Position numbers and translations under genes: made by a program
Part shown: piece after piece, positions 27,529 to 36,596 of the stretch
How the letters are laid out: every line of letters begins with the position of its first letter
Position numbering within the stretch: the first letter of the stretch is position 1
Notes under the pieces: generated by a model
The model's input: the letters and a program-made list of their open reading frames with translations, nothing else
Databases searched by the model: none
What the model was told of the DNA's origin: nothing
Assembly: GCA_944383415.1 (NCBI GenBank)
Contig: CALWPK010000011.1
Span: 1-44,839, forward strand
DNA from: an uncultured Clostridia bacterium
Lineage (GTDB): Bacteria > Bacillota > Clostridia > Christensenellales > UBA1242
Length of the DNA stretch: 44,839 bases
Reading direction: 5' to 3'

Positions 27529-29021
27529 CAATATTATATATTTTAAACTTATTAACGCTGTTTTCGAATTCAATATTTATTGAAAATTATTTGCACATCT
27601 ATCAGTTGAGAGATTATAATTTTGTTAGATATTTCAAATTTTTTTTGAAAAAACGCATTTTTTACTACATTTTTTGCTGTTTTTTATTAATTTTTCAACT
27701 AATTTTTAAAAATTTAATAATATTGTTATCTGTAAATCTTATTATTTTAATTGTCGGTTCATTATATCATCTCTCTTTCAACAATTCAAAAACACCAATC
27801 AAATATACAAATAAAGTTATCCGACTATACATAATTTCCATTGTCTTATTAGCACTTATTTTCCCTATAAAATGTTTCCCCAGCATATCAAATTTGTTGC
27901 TATTGTTTTCACCAATAATTTCAAATTTTATAAATATTTATGATAGAATAAAAAATCATAATTTTATAAAATCAGCGAGCGAAAAGATCAAACTATCCCC
28001 TGCTAAAATAATTGCTATCACTGGTAGCAACGGAAAAACTAGTGTAAAGAATATTTTAGATAAATTTTTGAAAGTCAAATACAAAGTTTTATCAACTCCA
28101 AAAAGTTATAATACTCCGCTCGGAATTGCGAAATTTATAAATGAAAATGATATAAATAAATACGATTTTTTGATACTTGAATATGGTGCGAGAAGAAAAG
28201 GTGATATAAAAAATTTATGTTCAATATATGGTGCTGACTATGGTATTATCACTCTCATCGCACCACAGCACTTGGAGACATTTCACACGATTGAAAATGT
28301 GTTTCAATCCAAAAATGAATTGAGCAAATTTTTGAAAACTGATTTATGCGTATACAATATAGACAATCTCTACGTGTATCGTTCATATATTGAAAAACAA
28401 ACATTAAAAATCAGTTCTTCAATTTACGTAAAGTCAGACATTTACGCAAGCAATATTTCCATAAAAAATTTCAAGACATATTTTAAAATTCATACTGAAG
28501 ATGAAACATACGAAGCGGAAACAAATTTATTAGGTAAACATAATGTGACAAACATTTTACTCGCATTTGCCCTTGCTATCAAATTGGATATAAGTGCAAA
28601 TGATTTGTTGGATTGTATAAAACAATTAGAATTTATTCCCCATCGTTTAGAATTAATAAAAACGCATATAAATATATTGGACGATAGTTACAACTGCTCG
28701 CTCGCGAGCGCAAAGGAATCTATTGATGTATTAAATCATTTTGAGAACAGAAAGATGATTGTCACTCCTGGCATAATTGAAGGCGGAAAAAACGAATATG
28801 AAATCAATTTTGAGTTGGGTGCAATGTGTAGCAAATCTGACTACTTAGTGATTGTAGGAAATCATAATAGAACGGCTATTAAAAATGGTGCAATTGCAAA
28901 AAATCCTAATTGTGAAATTATTTTAGCCAGTTCATTGGATGATGCCAGAAAACATTTCAAATTATTAAATAATGGTGATAATTTATTATTATTAAATGAT
29001 TTGCCAGACGATTATTCTTGA
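27519..29021 (+). CDS. murF: MurF-type Mur ligase with N-terminal membrane domain
   Basis: The product has 500 residues. Residues 1 to about 150 are strongly hydrophobic, with roughly five transmembrane segments, absent from classical MurF. From about 165 the Mur ligase core follows: P-loop ITGSNGKTSVKNIL, LEYGARRKGDIKNL, TLIAPQHLETF, then LDDSYNCSLASAKESID, which is the MurF-type DDSYN motif, and TPGIIEGGKNE. MurF adds D-Ala-D-Ala to UDP-MurNAc-tripeptide, matching the ddl gene next door. The membrane part could hold the enzyme near MraY. Some Bacillota carry such fusions. It overlaps the hydrolase gene by 10 nt. No terminator is clear; the 200-nt AT-rich gap after it holds the opposite-strand terminator of tsaB. 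Confidence 0.87.
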   Translation: MSMTILYILNLLTLFSNSIFIENYLHIYQLRDYNFVRYFKFFLKKRIFYYIFCCFLLIFQLIFKNLIILLSVNLIILIVGSLYHLSFNNSKTPIKYTNKVIRLYIISIVLLALIFPIKCFPSISNLLLLFSPIISNFINIYDRIKNHNFIKSASEKIKLSPAKIIAITGSNGKTSVKNILDKFLKVKYKVLSTPKSYNTPLGIAKFINENDINKYDFLILEYGARRKGDIKNLCSIYGADYGIITLIAPQHLETFHTIENVFQSKNELSKFLKTDLCVYNIDNLYVYRSYIEKQTLKISSSIYVKSDIYASNISIKNFKTYFKIHTEDETYEAETNLLGKHNVTNILLAFALAIKLDISANDLLDCIKQLEFIPHRLELIKTHINILDDSYNCSLASAKESIDVLNHFENRKMIVTPGIIEGGKNEYEINFELGAMCSKSDYLVIVGNHNRTAIKNGAIAKNPNCEIILASSLDDARKHFKLLNNGDNLLLLNDLPDDYS

Positions 29022-29182
29022 AATCATTAAAAATTTTTTAAAAATTAATAATTTTCTTGAAATTTTTACTATTTTTCTGTCAATTTATAAAAATTTTAAA
29101 AATATCCTCACTTCACAAATTGAATTTTTTTAAATTATATTCTAAATTTTAAAGTTTATTATAAAAAATAAAATATTTATGC

Positions 29183-29218
29183 AAAAAAAAATAATAGCGA
29201 CTTTATAAAATCGCTATT
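29183..29218 (-). terminator. Terminator downstream of tsaB-rimI
   Basis: The minus strand forms AATAGCGA and TCGCTATT, an 8-bp stem with a 10-nt loop, then ATTTTTTTTT. It begins 6 nt after the stop codon. Confidence 0.9.
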
Positions 29219-29223
29219 AATTG

Positions 29224-30270
29224 TTATTGCACTTTCTTCATCATTTCTAGGCAGGCATTTCCATCTGAATAATAATTTTTTCTCTCACGCCTAACCGTAA
29301 ATCCAAATTTTTCATATAGCAAATATGCTGTAATATTTTTGCTATTAACCTCTAGACTAATGGTGTCAATATTTTTAGATAGTGCAAAATTTTCTAGCCA
29401 ATTTAGCAACTTGGTTCCTACTCCTAAATTTCGAAATTCTTTCTTGACAGCCAAACTTGTTATATTAATTTCATCAGTGATCTGAATTAAAATGAATCCG
29501 ACTATTTCGTCATCCAATTTTCCTACCGCAATTTCATAATTTGTATTGTCATACATCTGCAAAAAATCTTCCAATTTCAAACGATTATATTCAATTGAAT
29601 CTTGTTCAATTTTTGCAACCAAATTCAGTTCATCCTTAGTCGGCTTAAGAATTTCAAAATTTTTTCGCCTCAATTTTTCATTCTCCGCTTGAGACAACTG
29701 ATAATAGATCGGAATCAAATTTTCATCTGCGGAATCCTCAAAACATTTCAGCAATACTTTCGGATCAAATTTGACAACATAAACATTCAAATTTTCATCA
29801 GCAACAAACATCCCAATTTTATTGCCTTTGGATATGTCCTTTAATTCTTCGAGCGAAAGGTTCCTTTCGTATTTATAAACTACCTTATTAATTAATCGAG
29901 CGACAAAATAACTATCACGACTCCCTTTGATCGCCACTATGTCGATTTTATCATCCTGAGATTTAGCAAGATGGAATAAATAATCCATATTGTTAATCCC
30001 CTTTGCATATATTCCTAAACTATCGCGAAAGGCTTTGATTGTAGCGATTCCCACTCTTATTCCAGTGAATGAACCTGGACCTACAACCACACCCAATTCG
30101 TCTATATCTCTTATTTTTAGATTATGACTTTTTAGCAATTCGTCTAGTAACGGTAGCATAGTTTCATTGTGGTGTGATCGTGATTTGTCAGACTTGGAAA
30201 AAACATTGTCCCCGATGCTTAGCACAATTTCCAATTCTTCATTAGCAGTGTTGATTATCAATTTATTCAT
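29224..30270 (-). CDS. TsaB-RimI fusion (t6A synthesis partner plus N-acetyltransferase)
   Basis: The fusion has 348 residues. Residues 1 to about 200 are TsaB, the ASKHA-fold partner of TsaD needed to make N6-threonylcarbamoyladenosine in tRNA, with GVVVGPGSFTGIRVGIA. From about 205 a GNAT domain follows with the acetyl-CoA motif SLAVKKEFRNLGVGTKLL and LEVNSKNITAYLLYEKFGF, as in RimI, which acetylates ribosomal protein S18 or other N-termini. This fusion is known in several Bacillota. It overlaps tsaE by 8 nt. tsaD is not in the window. Confidence 0.93.
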   Translation of the reverse strand: MNKLIINTANEELEIVLSIGDNVFSKSDKSRSHHNETMLPLLDELLKSHNLKIRDIDELGVVVGPGSFTGIRVGIATIKAFRDSLGIYAKGINNMDYLFHLAKSQDDKIDIVAIKGSRDSYFVARLINKVVYKYERNLSLEELKDISKGNKIGMFVADENLNVYVVKFDPKVLLKCFEDSADENLIPIYYQLSQAENEKLRRKNFEILKPTKDELNLVAKIEQDSIEYNRLKLEDFLQMYDNTNYEIAVGKLDDEIVGFILIQITDEINITSLAVKKEFRNLGVGTKLLNWLENFALSKNIDTISLEVNSKNITAYLLYEKFGFTVRRERKNYYSDGNACLEMMKKVQ

Positions 30271-30679
30271 ACTTTATCTCGATCTCTCTTGTCCTGTCAT
30301 TTATTATCTTTATATTTACGTCAATATGTTTTTTAGGTATGAGCGGATCAATATTTTCTCCCCACTCTATAAACGATATACCATCTTTGTCTTCCAATAT
30401 CTCATCAAAACCCGCTTCTATTGCTTCTTCGTCAGTTATCCTATATGTATCAAAATGATTTAATTTGAATTTTTCACCCTGATACATCTTCAATATCGAA
30501 AATGTAGGACTCGTCACAGGTTCTTTGACCCCCAATGCAGAAAAAACAAATTGAGTAAATGTAGTCTTCCCAGCACCCAAATCACCATTGAGGCACACTA
30601 TATCTCCATTTTTTAATTTTGTGGCAAATTTTTTTGCCAACGCTTGTGTTTCATCTATCGATTTGACTGTATATTTCAT
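30263..30679 (-). CDS. tsaE: tRNA t6A synthesis ATPase TsaE
   Basis: The protein has 138 residues. TsaE is the ATPase that resets the TsaBD complex in t6A37 synthesis. Walker A is GDLGAGKTTFTQ (about 33-44), followed by VTSPTFSILKMY and a FDTYRI segment; ISFIEWGE is a family hallmark. The gene starts on the last base of the phosphorylase stop codon (TAATG) and overlaps tsaB-rimI by 8 nt, so the three are translationally coupled. Confidence 0.95.
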   Translation of the reverse strand: MKYTVKSIDETQALAKKFATKLKNGDIVCLNGDLGAGKTTFTQFVFSALGVKEPVTSPTFSILKMYQGEKFKLNHFDTYRITDEEAIEAGFDEILEDKDGISFIEWGENIDPLIPKKHIDVNIKIINDRTREIEIKYE

Positions 30680-31944
30680 TATTTTATGACCTTTTTTATT
30701 GGATATACTGGTTTAATCTTTTTCTCTGTCACTCCAATACATCCAAGAATCGCTTTTTTGTACCTATTCAAATCTTCATCATTTTTGTAGTAGTATGATA
30801 AAATTATATCACCCTTTTTGATATAATCACCGATTTTTACTCTTAGCACAACGCCTAAATTATCATCGTGCGAGGCGACACACAACCTGCGAACCAATTC
30901 ACCCAAAAGCAACGAATTGATCGTCCCCACATAGCCTTCCTTATCCGCTATAAAATTGACCGATTTATAAGGTTTGAACAATTTTGCTTCTTTTAAGATC
31001 TTTTCATCTCCGCCTTGACTGCGGACGATCTCCATAAATCTATTGTATGCACTACCATTGTCTAAAGCACTGTACACCATATCATACACATCATCCCTAT
31101 TAATGCGAGGGTTTGCTGTAGTGATCATTTCTACTGCGAACCTGCAAGAGACATCTCTCAACAAGCACTTTTTGCCCTGAAGTGTATTCAATGCATCCAC
31201 CACCTCAGCACAATTACCGATGCCCTCTCCAAATGTTTGATCAGTATTTGTGATGGCCATTATTGATTTTACATTGCATTTTGAAAACACATATTTTAAA
31301 ATTTTCGCCATTCTTCTCGCTCTAAAATAAGACTTAATAATTGCAGCGTGTCCATATTTAATATCTACCAAAACAAGTTTTGCACCACTGGCAAGTTTTT
31401 TTGCCGCGATAGATGCAGCCAAAAAATTAATATTCTTCTCCAATCTATTTTTTTCAATAATGTCATATAGTATTCTATCAGCAGGACACATATCTCCATT
31501 GTGAGATAAAATACAAGCATTCGTTTTGTCCAATACGCTCTTTATTTCTTCGTCAGACAATTTGACCCTGAAATTAGGAATGGCCTTGAATCTATCCGCA
31601 CTGCCATTCGTAAACACGAGTGATTTCGCAGTGGTCTTAATGATTTTGTAACCTAAGCAAGCGAGCAACGGGATCAAAACCAAACTTGAACTATCTCCAA
31701 TACCTCCAGTCGAATGTTTTTCAAAAATAAATTGATTGTACTTGATCACCTTGCCACTGTCACGCAGGGCTAGCGCGAGACTCAACACCTCACGTTTGGT
31801 CATACCAAATGAATCAAGTGCAAGAAACAATTTAGTGACAGATTTATCTGCACCGTGTCTCAACATATAGTCCACTATTTCATAATAATTTTCTTGCGTC
31901 AACTCGTGAGCATTGGCTTTTTCAAATATGAAATTTTCTAACAT
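30679..31944 (-). CDS. Divergent pyrimidine-nucleoside phosphorylase
   Basis: The protein has 421 residues, family DeoA/Pdp: N-terminal helical domain, the phosphate loop EKHSTGGIGDSSSLVLIPLL, and a C-terminal domain with biotin-lipoyl-like VLRVKIGDYIKKGDII. It departs from the family at conserved places. The motif GRGLGHTGGTxDKLEAI reads AKSLVFTNGSADRFKAI, the uracil/thymine-contacting Arg of LYALRDVT is not present (LYDIIEKNR), and KxGxGAFMK reads KYGHAAIIK. The Ser and Lys of the ASIxxKK motif are kept (ASIAAKK). It probably still binds phosphate and a nucleoside, but base specificity may differ. Ribosome site GGTGGAG. It heads the tsaE-tsaB operon. Confidence 0.8.
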   Translation of the reverse strand: MLENFIFEKANAHELTQENYYEIVDYMLRHGADKSVTKLFLALDSFGMTKREVLSLALALRDSGKVIKYNQFIFEKHSTGGIGDSSSLVLIPLLACLGYKIIKTTAKSLVFTNGSADRFKAIPNFRVKLSDEEIKSVLDKTNACILSHNGDMCPADRILYDIIEKNRLEKNINFLAASIAAKKLASGAKLVLVDIKYGHAAIIKSYFRARRMAKILKYVFSKCNVKSIMAITNTDQTFGEGIGNCAEVVDALNTLQGKKCLLRDVSCRFAVEMITTANPRINRDDVYDMVYSALDNGSAYNRFMEIVRSQGGDEKILKEAKLFKPYKSVNFIADKEGYVGTINSLLLGELVRRLCVASHDDNLGVVLRVKIGDYIKKGDIILSYYYKNDEDLNRYKKAILGCIGVTEKKIKPVYPIKKVIK

Positions 31945-32222
31945 AACTCCACCTTACTTTATTTTATATGTTTATCCAATTTTTGTCAAACAACTATCAA
32001 TAGTTAGTATTGCAATCTAAAATAATTTTTTCATTTTGATACACTTAGAACAATCAAAACTAAATCATTCGCCCATATTAACGAGATCAAGACACTTCAA
32101 ATTCGAATTTTAAAATACGTCACAAAAATTTTTTGTGCTCGATATAGTTTATCCTTTTCAGTCTAAAATATTTTATCAATTAAATAAAAATACAAATTAG
32201 AAAAAGTAAAAAATTTTAAAAA

Positions 32223-33053
32223 ATGTATAAATTAACTCATTTTTGCAATCATTTATATATGTCAAAATTCAAAATTGTAAATTTATTTGATAAAATCTTT
32301 GTCAGCGTATCAATCTTTTTAATCATATATGCTTGGTTGAATTTTTATATTCGCAACCTTTTTTCAACTTTTATTTTGAGTCTAATTTTTAGTTCGGCAA
32401 TTATTTTCGTACTATATTATTTCTTAAACAAAAAACATGAGAGAGTCAAACTAAGCAAAAAAAGTACGGACGAAATGAACAAAAGTTTTTTGTCGTTTAG
32501 ACTGACTCCGAAAAAAGAAAAGTTAGATTTGTTATATCAAATTTTCAGCAGAGAATATGAAACAAAATTAGACAATGGGATATTGTCTTATGTAAAAGAC
32601 GACAAAAATCACATTGTTTTAATTGCCACGCACATCGACAGGATCAACGAAAATGAATTGATCAATCTAGTCGACGAATTTGTAAATCTTGACTTTGATG
32701 TGATTGACATTATATGTCAAGATGTAAGTCAAAATATCAATTCAAATATTTTTATAGATAAAAAGATTGTATTTTTAACCAAAGAAAAATTATATACTGA
32801 CTATTTTTCAAAATATTCAATTTTCCCTGATGATAGCAAAATAGATACCAGCATTACCAAATTAAAATTCAGAGATATTTTGAAAAACTTTTTCCTACCC
32901 GAAAAGGCTAGGTCTTATTTTTTCTGCGGATTGATATTGATATTCAGCAGTATAATTTTACCATATCATATATACTATATTTTATTTGGAAGCACTTTAT
33001 TGATATTTGCAATAGTTTGCAAATTATTGCCTAAGATAAAGAAGAATAAATAG
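32223..33053 (+). CDS. Unrecognised membrane protein with central cytosolic domain
   Basis: The product has 276 residues and I cannot name the family. Two hydrophobic segments (about 27-44 and 49-67) are followed by a charged domain of about 150 residues with alternating strands and helices (HIVLIATHID, FDVIDIICQDVS, KKIVFLTKEKLY). Two more hydrophobic segments (about 231-247 and 250-267) come before a Lys-rich end. The middle domain looks like a small Rossmann-like or nuclease-like fold but shows no catalytic motif that I trust. The start may instead be ATG 32259; neither has a ribosome site. Its 3' end overlaps the convergent cysteine desulfurase gene by 23 nt. Confidence 0.7.
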   Translation: MYKLTHFCNHLYMSKFKIVNLFDKIFVSVSIFLIIYAWLNFYIRNLFSTFILSLIFSSAIIFVLYYFLNKKHERVKLSKKSTDEMNKSFLSFRLTPKKEKLDLLYQIFSREYETKLDNGILSYVKDDKNHIVLIATHIDRINENELINLVDEFVNLDFDVIDIICQDVSQNINSNIFIDKKIVFLTKEKLYTDYFSKYSIFPDDSKIDTSITKLKFRDILKNFFLPEKARSYFFCGLILIFSSIILPYHIYYILFGSTLLIFAIVCKLLPKIKKNK

Positions 33054-34155
33054 ATTTGAGCGCATAGACCAATCTATCAATTTCTTCAAATCTATTGTTG
33101 TAATCTAAAGAAACTCTCACCGTTCCAGTATTGATTGTATCCAATTTCTTGTGTATTAATGGTGCGCAATGCAATCCCGCACGCACACAAATTTGAAACT
33201 TCTCATCTAATAGGTCCGCCAGATATGAAGAATCAAGATTTTTCATATTGAATGAAATTACATTTTTCGAATCATCTTTTGAATAAATTGTTAAAAATTT
33301 TAAATTTTTTAATGAATTATATAGATAATTTGTTAATTTTTCTTCTTTTTCTATGATTTTTGAAAAATTTTTTTCAAGGAATTCAACACCCGCCTTTAAA
33401 CTAATTATCGGAATGGATGCCAACGTTCCCGCTTCAAATCCTTCAGGAATTGCATCTGGTTGATTCAGATTTTCACTCTCAGTTCCAGTACCTCCGAACA
33501 TTATTGGGCTAAGTTTGATACCTTTTTTGACAACTAATCCTCCAACGCCAGTTATAGACATCAGACCCTTATGTCCAGCAAAACAAAAAAAGTCGATGTT
33601 TGAATTGGTTAAATCGATTTTGATATGTCCGCTTGCTTGTGCACCATCGGCTAGATAGATCAACTTGTGTTTTTGGCAAAAATTACCTATTGATTCAACG
33701 TCGCTGCTCTCTCCTGTCACATTTGACACCATCGTGCAGATTACCATCTTTGTATTGACTTTAATGTTCTCTTCTAGATGATTGGAAAAATCGTTTAAGT
33801 CAGAGTATATCATTGTGACCTCTATTCCATCTTTTTTCAAATGCTCTAATGTTCGCAACACCGAGTTGTGTTCATAGCAACTGACAATGATATGATCTTT
33901 TTCTTTAAGTGTTCCCAAAATTGCTAAGTTTAAAGCCTCAGTACAATTTTTTGTGAATATTACTTCATAATCATTAGCATTGAAAAAGTGCTTCAACATC
34001 TCCCGTGTGTCAAAGATTTTTTCCGCCACCATCATTGATCTAAAGTGTCCGCTCCTTCCAGGATTGGCAGTGTAATTATCTAAAGCGTCAATTACCGCTC
34101 TTTTTACTGAATATGGTTTTAATAGGCTGGTCGCCGCATTATCAAAATATATCAT
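33031..34155 (-). CDS. Cysteine desulfurase family protein (class V aminotransferase)
   Basis: This PLP enzyme has 374 residues and strips sulfur (or selenium) from cysteine. It starts YFDNAATS; PLP contacts are seen at ADGAQASGH and the Schiff-base Lys in FAGHKGLMS. The active Cys lies in RAGLHCAP. The sequence style (NPGRSGH, VGGLVV, FEAGTLASIP) fits the desulfurase subfamily often found beside DUF3343 and SelD/YedF genes in clostridia. I choose ATG 34155; the TTG at 34164 is also in frame. It diverges from the DUF3343 gene over a 47-nt gap. Confidence 0.92.
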   Translation of the reverse strand: MIYFDNAATSLLKPYSVKRAVIDALDNYTANPGRSGHFRSMMVAEKIFDTREMLKHFFNANDYEVIFTKNCTEALNLAILGTLKEKDHIIVSCYEHNSVLRTLEHLKKDGIEVTMIYSDLNDFSNHLEENIKVNTKMVICTMVSNVTGESSDVESIGNFCQKHKLIYLADGAQASGHIKIDLTNSNIDFFCFAGHKGLMSITGVGGLVVKKGIKLSPIMFGGTGTESENLNQPDAIPEGFEAGTLASIPIISLKAGVEFLEKNFSKIIEKEEKLTNYLYNSLKNLKFLTIYSKDDSKNVISFNMKNLDSSYLADLLDEKFQICVRAGLHCAPLIHKKLDTINTGTVRVSLDYNNRFEEIDRLVYALKSIYSSLS

Positions 34156-34190
34156 ATAACACAATATGAAATTTTAAAATATAGTGTTAT
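34156..34190. promoter_or_regulatory. Inverted repeat between the divergent desulfurase and DUF3343 genes
   Basis: ATAACAC (34156-34162) and GTGTTAT (34184-34190) are exact inverted copies 21 nt apart, lying within the short divergent promoter region. This could be an operator shared by both genes or chance in AT-rich DNA. Confidence 0.35.
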
Positions 34191-34202
34191 AGAGGGCTTA
34201 AT

Positions 34203-34463
34203 ATGAAATACCTAATAATATCATTCAACTCAAGGAACAGCGTAATGACTTTTGCAAAACTTGCAAGGAAAAATGGGTTGTACACTAATATTATCAATAC
34301 TCCCAGATCTGTCTCTGTGAGTTGCGGTCTAAGCATACGGACAGAATTTAGAAATCTGCAATTTATAATTTCACTTCTTCAAAAATCTAATTTGCCAGGC
34401 TTGATAGGCGTCTTTTCTGTTATTAGAAAAGGTCAATATGAAGAGGTAGAAAAGTTTTATTAA
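34203..34463 (+). CDS. DUF3343 protein, putative Se/S carrier
   Basis: This 86-residue protein begins KYLIISFNSRNSVMTFAKLA and contains the conserved PRSVSVSCGLSIRTEF, whose Cys is the likely carrier residue in this family (annotated as a putative sulfur/selenium carrier). AGAGGG lies 6 nt before the ATG. The divergent cysteine desulfurase is its natural donor. No selD or yedF gene is seen nearby, so sulfur or selenium use cannot be told. A strong terminator follows. Confidence 0.88.
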   Translation: MKYLIISFNSRNSVMTFAKLARKNGLYTNIINTPRSVSVSCGLSIRTEFRNLQFIISLLQKSNLPGLIGVFSVIRKGQYEEVEKFY

Positions 34464-34548
34464 TGATATATATATTTATATACCTATCACCTTTAATATA
34501 TCATAAACAAATCAAAACTAATATAAATATTAATAAAAACTCAAAGAT

Positions 34549-34583
34549 GTCTAAGGAAATATCAATCCCTTAGACTATTTTTT
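34549..34583 (+). terminator. Terminator downstream of the DUF3343 gene
   Basis: GTCTAAGG and CCTTAGAC form a perfect 8-bp stem with an 11-nt loop, followed by TATTTTTT. Confidence 0.88.
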
Positions 34584-34619
34584 AATTGACATCTATTTTC
34601 ATAATAAATAATTAGATTA

Positions 34620-34648
34620 TTGACTAATTGATCCAATTTTGTTATCAT
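34620..34648 (+). promoter_or_regulatory. Promoter of nth (TTGACT-N17-TATCAT), probably leaderless
   Basis: The -35 TTGACT (34620-34625) and -10 TATCAT (34643-34648) have ideal 17-nt spacing. The -10 ends 6 nt before ATG 34655 and there is no Shine-Dalgarno, so the mRNA may begin at the start codon. Confidence 0.6.
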
Positions 34649-34654
34649 AATATT

Positions 34655-35326
34655 ATGACAAAAATTGATAAAATAATGTCTTATCTTAATGAATTGTTTC
34701 CTGAGGCTGAATGTGCACTGAATTTCAATAATTCTTATGAATTGCTAGTCGCAGTCATTCTTTCCGCACAATGCACTGACAAACGGGTAAATATTGTCAC
34801 AAAAGATCTTTTTCCTCTCGCCAATTCGCCCGAAAAAATGCTTGCGTTAGGTCAAGAAAGGTTAAAAGAAATTATACATCCTTGCGGATTTTTCAACACA
34901 AAATCAAAAGCAATCATTGAAACAAGTCAAGACTTAATCGATAGATTTGACGGGAAAGTCCCTTCCACTCTTGATGAACTTACCTCTCTAAAAGGTGTCG
35001 GCAGGAAAACTGCCAATGTAGTGATTGCCAATGCTTTCAATGGGCAAACAATTGCTGTAGATACACACGTACATAGAGTTTCTAAACGGCTTGGACTAAC
35101 GAGCGAAAATTCTACTCCGCTAAAATGTGAAATGAATCTGCTGTCCGTTATACCTGAAGATAAACGGAGTAAATTTCATCATCAACTTATACTATTTGGA
35201 AGAAACGTGTGCAAAGCGATCAATCCCAAATGCGACGAATGTCAACTGAAAAATATATGTAAATTTTATAAATACGCTAATACAAATAAAAAATCTTCAA
35301 AAAATATAATTAAAAAAGGAAAATAA
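34655..35326 (+). CDS. nth: Endonuclease III
   Basis: This base-excision glycosylase/AP lyase has 223 residues and acts on oxidised pyrimidines. The motif LSAQCTDKRVN and the helix-hairpin-helix LKGVGRKTANVV with its catalytic Lys are clear, and the catalytic Asp is in VDTHVHRVSKRLG. The C-terminal iron-sulfur loop is C-x6-C-x2-C-x5-C (CKAINPKCDECQLKNIC). A Lys-rich tail extends beyond it. I choose ATG 34655 rather than the TTG at 34628, which lies between the promoter elements. obgE starts 1 nt after the stop. Confidence 0.96.
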   Translation: MTKIDKIMSYLNELFPEAECALNFNNSYELLVAVILSAQCTDKRVNIVTKDLFPLANSPEKMLALGQERLKEIIHPCGFFNTKSKAIIETSQDLIDRFDGKVPSTLDELTSLKGVGRKTANVVIANAFNGQTIAVDTHVHRVSKRLGLTSENSTPLKCEMNLLSVIPEDKRSKFHHQLILFGRNVCKAINPKCDECQLKNICKFYKYANTNKKSSKNIIKKGK

Positions 35327-35327
35327 A

Positions 35328-36596
35328 ATGAATTTAGATAAAGTGACAATTTCAATTAAATCAGGAAATGGAGGTAGCGGAAAAGTCAGTTTTCACCGTG
35401 AAAAATATGTAGAAAAAGGTGGTCCCGATGGCGGAGATGGTGGAAACGGCGGTTCTGTATATTTCGTTGGCGATAGATCTAAAAATACTCTAATAGATTT
35501 CCAATATGAACGCAAGTTCGAAGCAGAAAATGGCGGTGGCGGTGGTGGAAAACTCCAAAACGGAAAAAATGGAAAAGACATCTATATCAAAGTGCCTCTT
35601 GGCACTATAATAAAAGATGCTGAAACTAATCAAATCCTAGCCGATATCTACGAAGACGGGCAGACCTATTTGGCACTGAAAGGCGGACGCGGAGGCAAGG
35701 GAAACAATTTCTTCAAATCTCCTACTCGCCAAGCCCCTAGATTTAGTCAACTTGGTGAAAGTACGAAATGGTATAAAGTCATTTTGGAATTGAAAACGAT
35801 TGCTGACGTTGCCTTGGTAGGAAAACCTAATGTTGGCAAATCTACATTATTAAGCGTCATATCGAACGCGAAGCCAAAGATTGCCGACTATGAATTCACT
35901 ACCCTATCTCCCAATTTAGGAATGGTAAAATATTTTGATGACAGTTTTGTCGTGGCAGACATTCCAGGTTTGATTGACGGTGCTAGTGAAGGTGCTGGAC
36001 TTGGTCACGAATTTCTCGCCCATATTGAACGCACGCGTTTGGTAATTCACGTAATAGACGCCTCAGGATATTATGGAAACGATATTGTTGAAGACTATAA
36101 AATTATTAATAACGAATTAAAAAAATATAATGAACGTCTTGCCAAATTGCCTCAAATTGTAGTTTTCACTAAACTTGATATGATTGAAGATATTGATGAA
36201 AAAATTAAATATTTTCGCTCAAAAATAAAGGATAAGGTGGAGATCGTGCCAATCAGTTCGATCACACGAAAAAATGTGGATGAATTGATAAAAATGGTGT
36301 ATGAAAAATTAAAAACTTTGCCAAAATCAAAATCTATGCCAATAGAACAAACCGAACTTGCAAAGATTGATACAACTTCAGTAAAAATCACAAAATTAGA
36401 GCCCCACGTATACGAATTATCTGGAGGATATCTCGAGAATCTTCAACGCGGAATTGTATTCAATGATACCCAATCCCTAGCCTATTTCCAAATGCGTTTG
36501 CAAAAAGATGGCATAATGGATAAATTTAAAGAAGCAGGCGTGCAAGATGGAGATACGGTAGTATTTGGAAATCTGCAATATGAAATTTATTTTTAA
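35328..36596 (+). CDS. obgE: Obg GTPase
   Basis: This essential ribosome-associated GTPase has 422 residues. The Gly-rich Obg fold comes first (SGNGGSGKVSFHREKYV, GPDGGDGGNGGSV). The G domain has VGKPNVGKSTLL (about 164-175), DIPGLIDGA and FTKLD. A C-terminal OCT domain ends LQYEIYF. AAAGGA precedes the ATG within the end of nth. It is followed by 140 nt of AT-rich DNA without a gene, then the NIF3-like and yhbY genes, reminiscent of the obg-yhbY neighbourhood of Bacillota; nadD is missing here. Confidence 0.97.
   Translation: MNLDKVTISIKSGNGGSGKVSFHREKYVEKGGPDGGDGGNGGSVYFVGDRSKNTLIDFQYERKFEAENGGGGGGKLQNGKNGKDIYIKVPLGTIIKDAETNQILADIYEDGQTYLALKGGRGGKGNNFFKSPTRQAPRFSQLGESTKWYKVILELKTIADVALVGKPNVGKSTLLSVISNAKPKIADYEFTTLSPNLGMVKYFDDSFVVADIPGLIDGASEGAGLGHEFLAHIERTRLVIHVIDASGYYGNDIVEDYKIINNELKKYNERLAKLPQIVVFTKLDMIEDIDEKIKYFRSKIKDKVEIVPISSITRKNVDELIKMVYEKLKTLPKSKSMPIEQTELAKIDTTSVKITKLEPHVYELSGGYLENLQRGIVFNDTQSLAYFQMRLQKDGIMDKFKEAGVQDGDTVVFGNLQYEIYF

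Noticed and set aside
35393..35581. Pro/Phe-rich minus-strand frame opposite the start of obgE
   Set aside because: It is the antisense image of the Gly-rich Obg domain and has no ribosome site.
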